DNA from: JANQPA01 sp964548175
GTDB taxonomy: Bacteria > Bacteroidota > Bacteroidia > Chitinophagales > Saprospiraceae
Direction: 5' to 3'
NCBI GenBank assembly: GCA_964548175.1
Contig: CAZJQS010000019.1
Coordinates: forward strand, 14,966-78,965
Length of the DNA: 64,000 nt
Numbering within the stretch: position 1 is the stretch's first letter; the number at the start of each line of letters is the position of its first letter. Both the position numbers and the translations under genes were made by a program. Under the pieces are notes generated by a model that made no database searches, was not told the DNA's origin, and saw only the letters and a program-made list of their open reading frames with translations. Below, piece by piece: positions 27,939 through 36,620 of this stretch.

Positions 27939-28766
27939 ATGAAGAACTTTCTACTTATTGGTGTGCTTATGGTCTTTGCCATTCAATTGCAGGCTCAGGA
28001 GCCTGTCTGTATGCCGGATACCGCCTTTGCCGGTTTTGACGCTGGTGTTTATCCGCTGCCCGTTTCAGAGGCGTTTCCGGATCAAGGCATTACGGATACG
28101 GCCTGTTTGAATGCGGCTTTCAATTTTGTTTTCACGGTAGTAACGCCGGACACGATCGCCATTCCTTTCGGTGCTATAGTACTTGAATCACCGCTTGATT
28201 CGATCACGATTGCTACTGAAGGCGCCATTGGCGGGTTGCCGGTGGGAATAGACTATGCCTGTAATCCACCTAACTGTGTATTCACCCCGGAAGTAGGATT
28301 AGGCTGTATCGTGTTGAGCGGTACTCCTACGGATGCTGAAGATGTGGGAGAGAATCCGCTTTCCATAAGCGCTGATGTTTTCCTTCCGGCCCTTTCTATT
28401 CCGGTCAACTTCCCCGACCCCGCGCTCTTCCCCGGTGATTACTCCCTCGTTGTATGGGCGGAAGAAGATCCCCGGTGCTTGTCCACCAATACTTCGGAAG
28501 AAATGGTTCAGATCGAAGCTTTCTCCATAAGCCCCAACCCTACCACAGGCAGAACAGAATTATTTATAGAGAGTCTGGAGAATGGTATTTATCAATTGGA
28601 GACCTTTGATCTACTGGGCAAGAGAATCAAAAACGAGCATATCCGACTTTTTGAGGGAGGTAATCGCATTTCTTTTGATGGGCATCAATTGAGTGAAGGA
28701 ATGTATATTGTTTCTTTATCTAATGGGCAGGGGAGATTGAGCAGGAGGTTAGTGATTAGCAGATAA
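27939..28766 (+). CDS. Secreted protein with T9SS sorting domain
   Basis: 275 residues. Signal peptide (MKNFLLIGVLMVFAIQLQAQ), about 165 residues with paired cysteines and acidic, proline-rich sequence (CLNAAFNFVFTVVTPDTIAIP; YACNPPNCVF), then a type A sorting domain (ISPNPTTGRTELFIESLEN to LSRRLVISR). Secreted through T9SS and surface-attached or released. Relatives of the passenger domain are not recognised. A possible -7 box TAATTTTG lies at 27863-27870, about 70 bp upstream; a terminator follows at 28791. Confidence 0.8.
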   Translation: MKNFLLIGVLMVFAIQLQAQEPVCMPDTAFAGFDAGVYPLPVSEAFPDQGITDTACLNAAFNFVFTVVTPDTIAIPFGAIVLESPLDSITIATEGAIGGLPVGIDYACNPPNCVFTPEVGLGCIVLSGTPTDAEDVGENPLSISADVFLPALSIPVNFPDPALFPGDYSLVVWAEEDPRCLSTNTSEEMVQIEAFSISPNPTTGRTELFIESLENGIYQLETFDLLGKRIKNEHIRLFEGGNRISFDGHQLSEGMYIVSLSNGQGRLSRRLVISR

Positions 28767-28790
28767 CTGTTAGAACGGCCGATAAAATAT

Positions 28791-28851
28791 TTTTTTGGCG
28801 GTCTTTTGGAAGGAAAAATGAAATTTCCCTTTCCAAAAGACCGCCAAAAAA
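28791..28851. terminator. Long hairpin between convergent genes
   Basis: A perfect 21-bp inverted repeat (TTTTTTGGCGGTCTTTTGGAA at 28791-28811, complement at 28831-28851) with outer T/A runs, placed between two convergent genes. Strong bidirectional terminator. Confidence 0.85.
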
Positions 28852-28918
28852 GCAATTTATTCAGCTGGATCCCGGCTAGCCGGGCGGCAGATCTGCAGGA
28901 TGCTTTAGAGGCAACCTT

Positions 28919-29572
28919 TTACCTTACATACAACAACTCCATCTCTAATCCATCAATTTTTTCCATCTGCTCCGCTTCCTCCAGATGCAGCCCGGCGATT
29001 TGCGCTTTAAGCTGGAGCAAGGTATTTTCCACTTCGCTTTGGCGGATGGCAACTTGTATTTTTCCGCTTGTCCCGAAATCCTGAAGAATCACATTCAGGT
29101 CTAATTTTTTTAAAGCATTCATCACATCCGGCATCAGGCTGTAATCGAAGGTCAGCTGGTAGACGTCTTCGATTAGTCTTTCCACAATTTCGGCATTTTG
29201 AAGGGCATAGGCCGCACTTAATTTGTAGGCATTGATCAGGCCTGAGGTACCCAGTTTTGTCCCGCCGAAATACCGCACGACTATGATGATAACGTTCGTC
29301 AATTCAAAGCTATCGATTTGTCCGAGGATGGGCCTGCCGGCGGTGCCGCTCGGTTCGCCGTCGTCATTGGCGCGGAAGTTATGCTGTTCGATGCCCAGCC
29401 GGTAAGCGTAACAATGATGCCTCGCCTTGAAGTGTTCCTTTTTGACCTCCTGCAAATGCACTTGCCATTCTTCCTCTGTAAAGACGGGGAAGGCGTAGGC
29501 GAAGAATTTACTTCCCTTATCCTTGAAGAATCCAGTAGAAGGCGCGGTTATGGTTTGGTAAGTATCGTTCAT
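28919..29572 (-). CDS. yigZ: YigZ/IMPACT family protein
   Basis: 217 residues, typical for YigZ. The N-terminal UPF0029 domain carries KGSKFFAYAFPV, AYRLGIEQHNFRANDDGEPSGTAGRP, and VVRYFGGTKLGTSGLINAY; the C-terminal half is the DUF1949 (EF-G-like) fold. Homologues (E. coli YigZ, human IMPACT) associate with ribosomes and translation control; the exact role in bacteria is unclear. Single gene downstream of a large intergenic gap. Confidence 0.92.
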   Translation of the reverse strand: MNDTYQTITAPSTGFFKDKGSKFFAYAFPVFTEEEWQVHLQEVKKEHFKARHHCYAYRLGIEQHNFRANDDGEPSGTAGRPILGQIDSFELTNVIIIVVRYFGGTKLGTSGLINAYKLSAAYALQNAEIVERLIEDVYQLTFDYSLMPDVMNALKKLDLNVILQDFGTSGKIQVAIRQSEVENTLLQLKAQIAGLHLEEAEQMEKIDGLEMELLYVR

Positions 29573-29668
29573 GGATATCGAAATCTGTTTTTGAGGCAGG
29601 ATAATACGAAAAAAGAATAGTGAAACAGAGCCAATTTGTTGAAAAATTTGGGGTGTAGCAATGCTTAG

Positions 29669-29697
29669 ACCTCAAAGGTCTTAAAGACCTTTGAGGT
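29669..29697. repeat. Near-perfect 29-bp palindrome
   Basis: ACCTCAAAGGTCTT (29669-29682) and its complement at 29684-29697, separated by a single A. Such a sequence cruciforms or hairpins readily and, in my recollection, similar palindromes occur between genes of other Bacteroidetes. Confidence 0.7.
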
Positions 29698-29990
29698 TGA
29701 TTTCCACGAAAAACACCGCTATTGTAGTAAATCAACTTACTAACTATCAAGCATTTAAGCCACTAACCATTCAAAAAACACTCCATTATCCTTATCAAAA
29801 TGCACTCTGGCTGTCTTCAAATTTGTTAACAAACTACAATGTAAATGCCGTCAAAAAGCCGGTTTTTTTCTTCATTTGTTGAAAAATTTTAGAAAAAAAA
29901 CGACCTCATTTTGACAAAAAAAAGAAGCACTTTTACTTCTCGTTAACAAAGATTCTGCTTAATAACCCTTTAATTAGGAAGTCGAATCTT

Positions 29991-29998
29991 TATCTTTG
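29991..29998 (+). promoter_or_regulatory. -7 box for the DUF1599 gene
   Basis: TATCTTTG matches TAnnTTTG and lies 16 bp before the GTG start. No clear -33 TTTG is spaced 19-21 nt upstream, so the promoter is called on the -7 element alone. Confidence 0.45.
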
Positions 29999-30014
29999 CG
30001 AAAAAATAATTTCA

Positions 30015-30581
30015 GTGGGAAAAACGCTACAACAGTTCGACCAGGCCATCGCCAAATGCAAACTCATCTTTATCCAGAAAACACAGGATTACGGCACTGC
30101 CTGGCGCATTCTTAGAACCTATTCCCTGACCGACCAACTCTACATCAAAGCCAAACGCATCCGAACGATCGAAGAACTCCGCCAACAAAAAGTGGAAGAC
30201 TCCGTCGAAACAGAGTACATCGGGATCATTAATTATGCCATAATGGCCTTGATCCAACTGGACGCCGATGAACAACTCCCCCTGGAAATATCCACTGAAG
30301 AAGTCGATCGGCTCTATGATGAGCAAGTCGTGCAAACGCGCACCCTGCTTGATCACAAGAACCATGACTACGGCGAGGCCTGGCGGGAGATGCGCATCAG
30401 CTCTTATACCGACCTCATATTGATGAAGCTGCTGCGCGTCAAGCAAATCGAAGATAATCAGGGCCAGACTATCGCTTCTGAAGGCCTGGACGCCAACTAC
30501 CGGGATATCATAAACTATGCTATTTTTGCCTTGATCAAAATAGAAGAAAACCGTTCACAACCTAAATCTGAAAAAGCATGA
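30015..30581 (+). CDS. DUF1599 protein with internal tandem duplication
   Basis: 188 residues starting at a GTG (no upstream ATG fits between the -7 box and the reading frame). The sequence divides into two halves: each contains a KxxDYGxAWR motif (KTQDYGTAWRILR; KNHDYGEAWREMR) followed by a helix with IK/MK and R, then an identical-looking INYAI(M/F)ALI motif. DUF1599 has been linked to nucleotide modification-associated domains, but its reaction is not established. Its stop overlaps the start of the DoxX-like gene by 4 bp (ATGA), so the two products are probably made together. Confidence 0.88.
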   Translation: MGKTLQQFDQAIAKCKLIFIQKTQDYGTAWRILRTYSLTDQLYIKAKRIRTIEELRQQKVEDSVETEYIGIINYAIMALIQLDADEQLPLEISTEEVDRLYDEQVVQTRTLLDHKNHDYGEAWREMRISSYTDLILMKLLRVKQIEDNQGQTIASEGLDANYRDIINYAIFALIKIEENRSQPKSEKA

Positions 30582-32065
30582 CATTAGGAACCTTAGTGTT
30601 GATCGTAGCCATAGCCGCTGTATTATTAACCGTGCTCATTGGAATCTTTTTTCGTGATGACCTGGACAACTGGATCGTAAGCCTGCTCCAGAACTTTTGC
30701 GGCGTTCTGTTCATTTTTTCAGGCTGGGTGAAAGCTGTCGACCCTCTCGGCACAGCTTACAAAATGGAACAATATTTTGCGGAATTTCAGGGTACTTTTG
30801 AGGATACGGTCTTGTCTTTCATCGCCCCTCTCTTTCCTACCCTATCAGAATATGCCATCGGATTCTCAGTAGGCGTGATCGTTTTTGAAATCATCCTGGG
30901 GCTTATGCTGCTGTTAGGGACCTGGCCGCGATTCACGAGCTGGGCGTTTTTCCTCTTGGTGGCCTTTTTTACTTTCCTAACAGGGTTCACCTACCTAACC
31001 GGTTATGTGCCGGAAGGCGTTAACTTCTTCCAGTTCGGCCAGTGGGGGCCTTATGTAGAAACCAATATGAAAGTGACCGATTGTGGCTGCTTCGGGGATT
31101 TTATTAAGCTAAAACCCCAAACTTCCTTCCTGAAAGACGTTTTCCTGCTCATCCCGGCATTCGTCTTCCTGTTTTTCTACAAATCCATGCACCAGATCCT
31201 GAGCCCGAGCGTGCGCGGAGGAATCATAGCCATTGCCATAGCAGGTCTCATCATCTATTGCTTGAGTAACTACAAATGGGACCTTCCTCATACCGATTTC
31301 CGCCCTTTTAAAGTAGGCACTGACCTTGCGGAAGAAAAAGCCGAACAGGATGAGGCCATTAGCAACATTACTGTTACAGCCTACAGGATCACCAATAAAG
31401 AAACCGGAAAGGTGATCGAAATTCCTTTTGACCAATATCTGAAAGAATATAAAAATTACGCAGATAAAGAAGTCTGGCAAAGCGAACAGATCAAATCCGA
31501 ACCGGAAATACCCATCAATAAGATCAGCGAATTCGACGTTTCGGACGTGGAGGGCTATAGCGTGACGGAAGACCTGCTCTCTGATTCAGGCTATAGTTTC
31601 ATGATCGTTGCTCATAAGCTTAAAGGCGAGGTTGAAAGCATGGAAGCTGTTGTCAAAGACACCATTTTCACTCTTGATACGCTATACAGGGAGGATACTA
31701 CCATCATTGAAAGAAATATCGCGGAAGTACAGGAAAACAGAGTCACTGTAGATCAGTATGACTGGGACGAAGATTATTCCAGACTGTGGCGTGAAAAGGT
31801 CAATACCGTAGCAGCCGATGCGATCAAGGAGGATGTTAGGGTCTATGCCATTACAGGTCCTTCCACAACAGACAAACTCAATGACTTCAGACAGGCAGCT
31901 CAAATCGACTATCCTATCTATACCGCTGATGACATTTTGTTAAAAACCATCATCCGTTCCAATCCCGGAGTGGTCTTGCTGCACAATGGAAAAATACTCG
32001 AGAAATGGCACATCAAGAAGTTTCCAAAAGAATTCAAACAGATAAAAGAAAAATATATGCAATAA
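30578..32065 (+). CDS. DoxX/MauE-like membrane protein with C-terminal thioredoxin-like tail
   Basis: 495 residues. The first 230 form a DoxX/MauE-type membrane domain with several helices, a VKAVDPLGTAYKMEQYF motif and a TDCGCFGD cysteine pair, which in MauE-like proteins is tied to disulphide or quinol redox chemistry. After a membrane helix near residue 215-230 comes a long soluble part with predicted helices and a thioredoxin-fold-like end (NPGVVLLHNGKILEKWHIKKFP) that lacks a CxxC. Found beside DUF1599 throughout Bacteroidetes. Redox function is inferred, not shown. Confidence 0.82.
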   Translation: MTLGTLVLIVAIAAVLLTVLIGIFFRDDLDNWIVSLLQNFCGVLFIFSGWVKAVDPLGTAYKMEQYFAEFQGTFEDTVLSFIAPLFPTLSEYAIGFSVGVIVFEIILGLMLLLGTWPRFTSWAFFLLVAFFTFLTGFTYLTGYVPEGVNFFQFGQWGPYVETNMKVTDCGCFGDFIKLKPQTSFLKDVFLLIPAFVFLFFYKSMHQILSPSVRGGIIAIAIAGLIIYCLSNYKWDLPHTDFRPFKVGTDLAEEKAEQDEAISNITVTAYRITNKETGKVIEIPFDQYLKEYKNYADKEVWQSEQIKSEPEIPINKISEFDVSDVEGYSVTEDLLSDSGYSFMIVAHKLKGEVESMEAVVKDTIFTLDTLYREDTTIIERNIAEVQENRVTVDQYDWDEDYSRLWREKVNTVAADAIKEDVRVYAITGPSTTDKLNDFRQAAQIDYPIYTADDILLKTIIRSNPGVVLLHNGKILEKWHIKKFPKEFKQIKEKYMQ

Positions 32066-32274
32066 TCTCTAATGCTGACTTAATCTTTTGATTTCAGTAT
32101 TTTAACATAAGGTTGTCGGTTATTGGTCAACAGACTGATAACTGATAACCAATGTTCACTTCCCCATTAAACACGCATTTTTTAAAATTAAAAGCCTGAG
32201 TTTTCAGGTTTTTATAAAAATTGCCTTTTCTTTGCAAACGAGTCCCGTATCCCGTAAAGAGTTTTTTGAAAATT

Positions 32275-33210
32275 ATGCTTAGCAGAAGGAATATCCGCAT
32301 TAAAGTCATGCAGATCCTCTACGCCGCAGGTAGAGACCAAAAATTAGAATTACCAGGTGCTCTGGAAAGCTACCGAATTAGCGTACGGAAATCCTTTGAA
32401 CTATACTTGTTCAACCTTTATTCCTTCGCTCAGGTAGCCGGTTACGCCTTACGGGATCTGGCCATAAAAGAAGCTAAGCTCTTGCCTACCAAAGAAGATC
32501 AAAACTTCACTGCTAAATTAGCCACCAATGACCCTATACGTTCCGTTCTGAAAAATGAAGGATTCCTGCGTCTGACCAAAAAACATGGCTTCGAGAACCT
32601 GATAGACGAAGACACCCTTCGCCTTGTGTATACTGATTTTGCTAAAACAGAAGACTACAAAGCTTATCTTGAGCAAAAAGACAACTCACAGGAAGATCAT
32701 AAAAAGATCCTATTGACGCTTTACAGGCATTGCGTCAGCAATGAGGCTTTTGAAGAAAAAATGGAGGATTTCGACGCCCAGTGGATGGTAGACAAATCCC
32801 TCATTGTCGGTTCATTGAAAAAAACGATCAAGGCCCTTCCTGCCAGCCCTTTTTTCTACGAAAGCTACAAACCCACCAAAGAAACGACCGTCGAATTTGG
32901 AGAAGTATTGCTCCAAAAAGTGTTCCAAACCGATACTGACCTGCTGGCCATCATCGAGCCAAGCCTGAAAAACTGGGATGCCGAACGCGTTGCCATCATT
33001 GATATGATCTTGTTGAAAATGGCGCTTTGCGAACTAATGTACTTCCCGACCATCCCTTCCAAAGTCACCTTGAATGAATTCGTGGAAATATCAAAAGTGT
33101 ACAGCACCGATAAAAGCAAAGACTTTATTAACGGAATTCTTGACCGGCTGATGAAAAAACTGGAAAAGGAAGGAAAAATCAATAAAGAAGGCAGAGGATT
33201 AATAGACTAA
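32275..33210 (+). CDS. nusB: Transcription antitermination protein NusB (long form)
   Basis: About 311 residues from the ATG at 32275; the reading frame can be opened 54 nt upstream but the NusB start SRRNIRIKVMQILYA fits here. The family core (AERVAIIDMILLKMALCELMYFP, then KVTLNEFVEISKVY and FINGILDRLMKKL) is clear near the C-terminus, preceded by a long N-terminal region seen in Bacteroidetes NusB. NusB with NusE (S10) binds boxA RNA and promotes rRNA antitermination. A 285-bp gap with repeats follows. Confidence 0.9.
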   Translation: MLSRRNIRIKVMQILYAAGRDQKLELPGALESYRISVRKSFELYLFNLYSFAQVAGYALRDLAIKEAKLLPTKEDQNFTAKLATNDPIRSVLKNEGFLRLTKKHGFENLIDEDTLRLVYTDFAKTEDYKAYLEQKDNSQEDHKKILLTLYRHCVSNEAFEEKMEDFDAQWMVDKSLIVGSLKKTIKALPASPFFYESYKPTKETTVEFGEVLLQKVFQTDTDLLAIIEPSLKNWDAERVAIIDMILLKMALCELMYFPTIPSKVTLNEFVEISKVYSTDKSKDFINGILDRLMKKLEKEGKINKEGRGLID

Positions 33211-33226
33211 ATCATCTCGTATTCAC

Positions 33227-33420
33227 TTAACTTGCCTAAAATTCCTATATTAGGTAATTCAAGTTGCGAAACAACTTGAGTAGAAGGTAGCAGGTATCAG
33301 GTAGAAAGAAATACAACAAAAAAGGTATCTATTTGTCCATTTCAGGCAGAAATCTTTCTACTTTCTACCATTTACCATCTACACCTAAGTTGCGATGCAA
33401 CTTAGGTTAGGTAAGTTTCC
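33227..33420. repeat. Long imperfect palindrome with two inner hairpins
   Basis: Outer arms AACTTGCCTAA (about 33229) and TTAGGTAAGTT (about 33406) enclose purine-rich GGTAGCAGGTATCAGGTAG and its pyrimidine-rich partner, plus two hairpins: TCAAGTTG-CGAAA-CAACTTGA (33259-33279) and ACCTAAGTTGC-GAT-GCAACTTAGGT (33383-33407). It looks like a MITE or dispersed repeat in the nusB-ompA gap. Confidence 0.5.
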
Positions 33421-33495
33421 CCTTAACCCGATCATTCATTTCACTATATTGAAAAAAGAATGAACATTTTCATTGAACCTCAAATAAATTAAATT

Positions 33496-34932
33496 ATGAG
33501 AAACATTCTACTCGTTCTTTGCGTCGCCCTGGGGTTGTCTCTTCCAAATGCCCAGGCGCAATATAACCTGGCAAAAGATGGACTGAATTTCGGAGGCGCC
33601 GCCATTAATTTTCAGTACCCCATTACCAGCAACATCGATCGCGATGATTTTACCGCAGCTTTCGAAATAGGATATTCAAGAAACCTTGGCAATAATTTCA
33701 ATCTGATGTTCCCGCTGAAGATCGGAAAAGCCAAACTTCCCACTGATGAAATGGGCAATTTTGATGAGATTGGTTTCAGTAGCCTGGACGCTTTACTGCA
33801 ATTTCAGCTGTTCAAGGAAAAAAACTTCATCGTTCCTTTTTTATTCGCCGGGGGAGGTACCACCTGGCAGGAATTCGATGAGTTCACTTTTCAGGCCCCT
33901 GTAGGGGTAGGCTTTGATTTCCGGCTGGGCCGTCATTTCTACCTTAATACCAAAGTAGAGTACCGCTTCGGCTTTGAGGACTTAAGGGACAATGTCCAGG
34001 CCGGCGCCGGCTTAAAGTTCCTTTTCGGTCCCGGCCCGGAAGAGCTGCCGGAGCTGCCTCCTGTAACGGATACCGACGGCGACGGCATCGCCGATATCTA
34101 TGATGCATGCCCGGATGTTGCAGGGCTTTCGCGCTTTAGCGGCTGCCCGGATACCGACGGGGATAATATCGCGGACAAGGACGACGACTGCCCCGAAGTG
34201 GCTGGACTTCTGGAGTTTCGGGGATGCCCAGATACCGACGGCGATGGTGTAGCCGACAAGGACGATGAGTGCCCCGAGGAAGCCGGCCTGCCATCTCTGA
34301 ATGGCTGCCCTGTTCGGGACGCCGACAATGACGGAACTCCGGACGACCGGGATGAGTGTCCAAATGAAGCCGGTCCGGCTTCTCTTAACGGCTGTCCGGA
34401 CGATGATAATGACGGCATCGCCAACAAGGACGACCAATGTCCGAATACTCCCGGAAGCAGGGCCACCAACGGCTGTCCCGATACCGATGGCGACGGAATA
34501 CCCGACAATCAGGATCGCTGCCCGGAAAGGGCCGGCCCACTTACCAATAACGGCTGCCCGGTCATCGAAGAGAAAGATAAAGAAATACTGGAATTTGCCA
34601 CCCGGGCAGTAGAGTTCCGCACCGGAAGTTCCAGCCTTCGCTCTACTTCCTTCCCCGTATTGGATCAGGTGCTGGAGATCCTGCGCCGATATCCGGATTA
34701 CGACCTATCCATCGAAGGCCATACGGATAGTTCCGGAGGCGCCGACCTTAATCAGCGGCTTTCAGAGCAAAGAGCCAAAGCTTGTTATGATTACCTGGTC
34801 TCCAAAGGCATTAGCCCTGACCGGATGGCTTATGTCGGTTATGGGGAAGAAAAACCGATCGCCAGTAATGCCACCCCTGGTGGCAGAGAGCGCAACCGGA
34901 GAGTTGAATTCAACATTTTCCTGAAGGAATAA
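33496..34932 (+). CDS. OmpA family outer-membrane protein with thrombospondin type 3 repeats
   Basis: 478 residues. Signal peptide (MRNILLVLCVALGLSLPNAQAQ), a beta-barrel-like N-terminal domain (to about residue 185), then at least six TSP3-type calcium-binding repeats (patterns DTDGDGIADIYDACPD, DADNDGTPDDRDECPN, with Gly-Cys-Pro ends), and a C-terminal OmpA peptidoglycan-binding domain (FRTGSSSLRSTSFPVLDQVL; EGHTDSSGG; AYVGYGEEKPI). This joins the outer membrane to the cell wall. A structured terminator lies downstream. Confidence 0.95.
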   Translation: MRNILLVLCVALGLSLPNAQAQYNLAKDGLNFGGAAINFQYPITSNIDRDDFTAAFEIGYSRNLGNNFNLMFPLKIGKAKLPTDEMGNFDEIGFSSLDALLQFQLFKEKNFIVPFLFAGGGTTWQEFDEFTFQAPVGVGFDFRLGRHFYLNTKVEYRFGFEDLRDNVQAGAGLKFLFGPGPEELPELPPVTDTDGDGIADIYDACPDVAGLSRFSGCPDTDGDNIADKDDDCPEVAGLLEFRGCPDTDGDGVADKDDECPEEAGLPSLNGCPVRDADNDGTPDDRDECPNEAGPASLNGCPDDDNDGIANKDDQCPNTPGSRATNGCPDTDGDGIPDNQDRCPERAGPLTNNGCPVIEEKDKEILEFATRAVEFRTGSSSLRSTSFPVLDQVLEILRRYPDYDLSIEGHTDSSGGADLNQRLSEQRAKACYDYLVSKGISPDRMAYVGYGEEKPIASNATPGGRERNRRVEFNIFLKE

Positions 34933-34946
34933 TCGCTATATTCGGG

Positions 34947-35001
34947 AAGTGGGCATCGGAAAAGGCGGCACTAACCGGCATTCCGCCTTCGATGCCCACT
35001 T
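34947..35001 (+). terminator. Two-part hairpin after the OmpA gene
   Basis: AAGTGGGCATCG (34947-34958) pairs with 34990-35001; inside, AAGGCGG (34962-34968) pairs with CCGCCTT (34983-34989). The stem lies 14 bp after the stop codon and probably terminates or protects the OmpA transcript. Confidence 0.75.
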
Positions 35002-35066
35002 ATTGCTAAAAATTAATTTTTTCAGCCTTTACCATTCAAAAATGCCAATTTATTCAATGTCGGCTA

Positions 35067-35074
35067 TATATTTG
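35067..35074 (+). promoter_or_regulatory. -7 box for guaA, close to the start codon
   Basis: TATATTTG fits TAnnTTTG and ends 4 bp before the ATG. If it is the real -7 box, transcription would start about at the A of the start codon, giving a leaderless mRNA. No matching -33 element was seen, so this is tentative. Confidence 0.4.
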
Positions 35075-35078
35075 CGGC

Positions 35079-36620
35079 ATGGAAGATAAAATACTGATAT
35101 TAGACTTTGGCTCACAGTATACGCAGCTCATCGCAAGAAGAATACGCGAATTAAATGTATACAGTGAAATCGTACCTTTTAATAAAATCCCCGCACTCGA
35201 CGATTCATACAAAGGGATCATCCTTTCCGGCAGTCCTTTCTCTGTTACCGATGCCAATGCACTGAAGATTGACCTGGAACCTTTGCTCGGGCGTCGACCG
35301 GTTCTGGGTGTTTGCTACGGAGCGCAGCTGATTGCCCAGCAAATGGGAGGCAGCGTGGAACCTTCCAACAAAAGAGAATATGGCAAAGCCAGGTTGACTC
35401 AGATCAACCAGGACGACACCTTACTACACAACATTCCGGAAAAAAGCCAGGTGTGGATGTCCCATGGCGACACCATCAATCAAGTCCCGGATCAATTTGA
35501 GGTCATCGCCAGCACAGAAAGCATTGAGGTAGCAGCCTTCCGTTCAAAAAACGGGATTTTTCAGCAGCCTGTTTTTTGCCTGCAATTTCATCCGGAAGTC
35601 ACCCACAGTCTCGATGGAAAAAAATTACTCCAAAACTTTGTTTATAACATCGCCGGATGTAGGGGTACCTGGACGCCGGCTTCTTTTGCAGAACATACCA
35701 TAGAGGAATTACGCCGGACTATAGGCGAGGAAAGGGTGCTGATGGGCCTTTCCGGCGGCGTGGATTCAACTGTGGCTGCTGAATTGCTCCATAGGGCCAT
35801 TGGCGACCGGCTGATCTGTTTTTTCGTGGATAACGGCCTGCTGCGGAAAAATGAATTTGAAGAGGTACTGGATTCATATAAAAGCATGGGGCTTAATGTG
35901 GTGGGCATTGACGCCAAGAATCAGTTCTATGAAGCCCTCTCAGGCATCTCTAATCCCGAAGAAAAGCGCAAGGCCATTGGCCGGGTCTTCATCGAAGTTT
36001 TTGAACATGAGGCCCATAAGCTCACCAATATCGATTGGCTGGGGCAAGGAACAATCTACCCTGACGTCATCGAATCGGTTTCTGTACATGGTCCTTCCGT
36101 CACGATCAAGTCTCATCACAATGTAGGCGGACTGCCCGAAATGCTCAAGCTTAAAATAATTGAGCCCCTAAGGATGTTATTTAAGGACGAGGTGCGTCGC
36201 GTCGGAAATGAATTAGACATTCCCAGGAACATCGTTGGTCGTCATCCCTTTCCCGGACCTGGACTGGGCATCAGAATACTCGGCGATATCACCTCTGAAA
36301 AGGTGAAGTTGCTGCAAGAGGCGGATGCTATTTTTATAAATAACTTAAAAAAGCATAACTTGTACGATAAGGTTTGGCAGGCAGGGGTCATTTTATTACC
36401 GATCCAATCAGTTGGTGTAATGGGAGATGAACGCACCTATGAGCAAGCCGTAGCCCTGCGTGCCGTTAATTCAACGGATGGAATGACAGCGGAATGGAGC
36501 CATTTGCCTTATGAGTTTCTGGCCACCGTGTCCAGCGAAATAATAAACAATGTTAAAGGAATAAACCGTGTAGTCTATGATATCAGCACCAAACCACCGT
36601 CAACTATCGAGTGGGAGTAA
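35079..36620 (+). CDS. guaA: GMP synthase, glutamine-hydrolysing
   Basis: 513 residues. The class I amidotransferase domain comes first (GVCYGAQL, nucleophile Cys79; FHPEVTH with the catalytic His and Glu), then the ATP pyrophosphatase domain with P-loop LSGGVDST, and the dimerisation domain ending YDISTKPPSTIEWE. Converts XMP to GMP using glutamine nitrogen. The ATG at 35079 must be right because the conserved ILDFGSQYTQLIARR begins within a few residues. The downstream lipoprotein gene overlaps its end by 44 bp. Confidence 0.98.
   Translation: MEDKILILDFGSQYTQLIARRIRELNVYSEIVPFNKIPALDDSYKGIILSGSPFSVTDANALKIDLEPLLGRRPVLGVCYGAQLIAQQMGGSVEPSNKREYGKARLTQINQDDTLLHNIPEKSQVWMSHGDTINQVPDQFEVIASTESIEVAAFRSKNGIFQQPVFCLQFHPEVTHSLDGKKLLQNFVYNIAGCRGTWTPASFAEHTIEELRRTIGEERVLMGLSGGVDSTVAAELLHRAIGDRLICFFVDNGLLRKNEFEEVLDSYKSMGLNVVGIDAKNQFYEALSGISNPEEKRKAIGRVFIEVFEHEAHKLTNIDWLGQGTIYPDVIESVSVHGPSVTIKSHHNVGGLPEMLKLKIIEPLRMLFKDEVRRVGNELDIPRNIVGRHPFPGPGLGIRILGDITSEKVKLLQEADAIFINNLKKHNLYDKVWQAGVILLPIQSVGVMGDERTYEQAVALRAVNSTDGMTAEWSHLPYEFLATVSSEIINNVKGINRVVYDISTKPPSTIEWE

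Larger units (their letters stand above)
29573..30014. other. Intergenic region with a 29-bp palindrome and a promoter
   Basis: No supported gene in 442 bp. It carries the perfect palindrome at 29669-29697, AT-rich sequence, a weak stem near 29868-29900, and the promoter of the DUF1599 gene. Confidence 0.5.
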
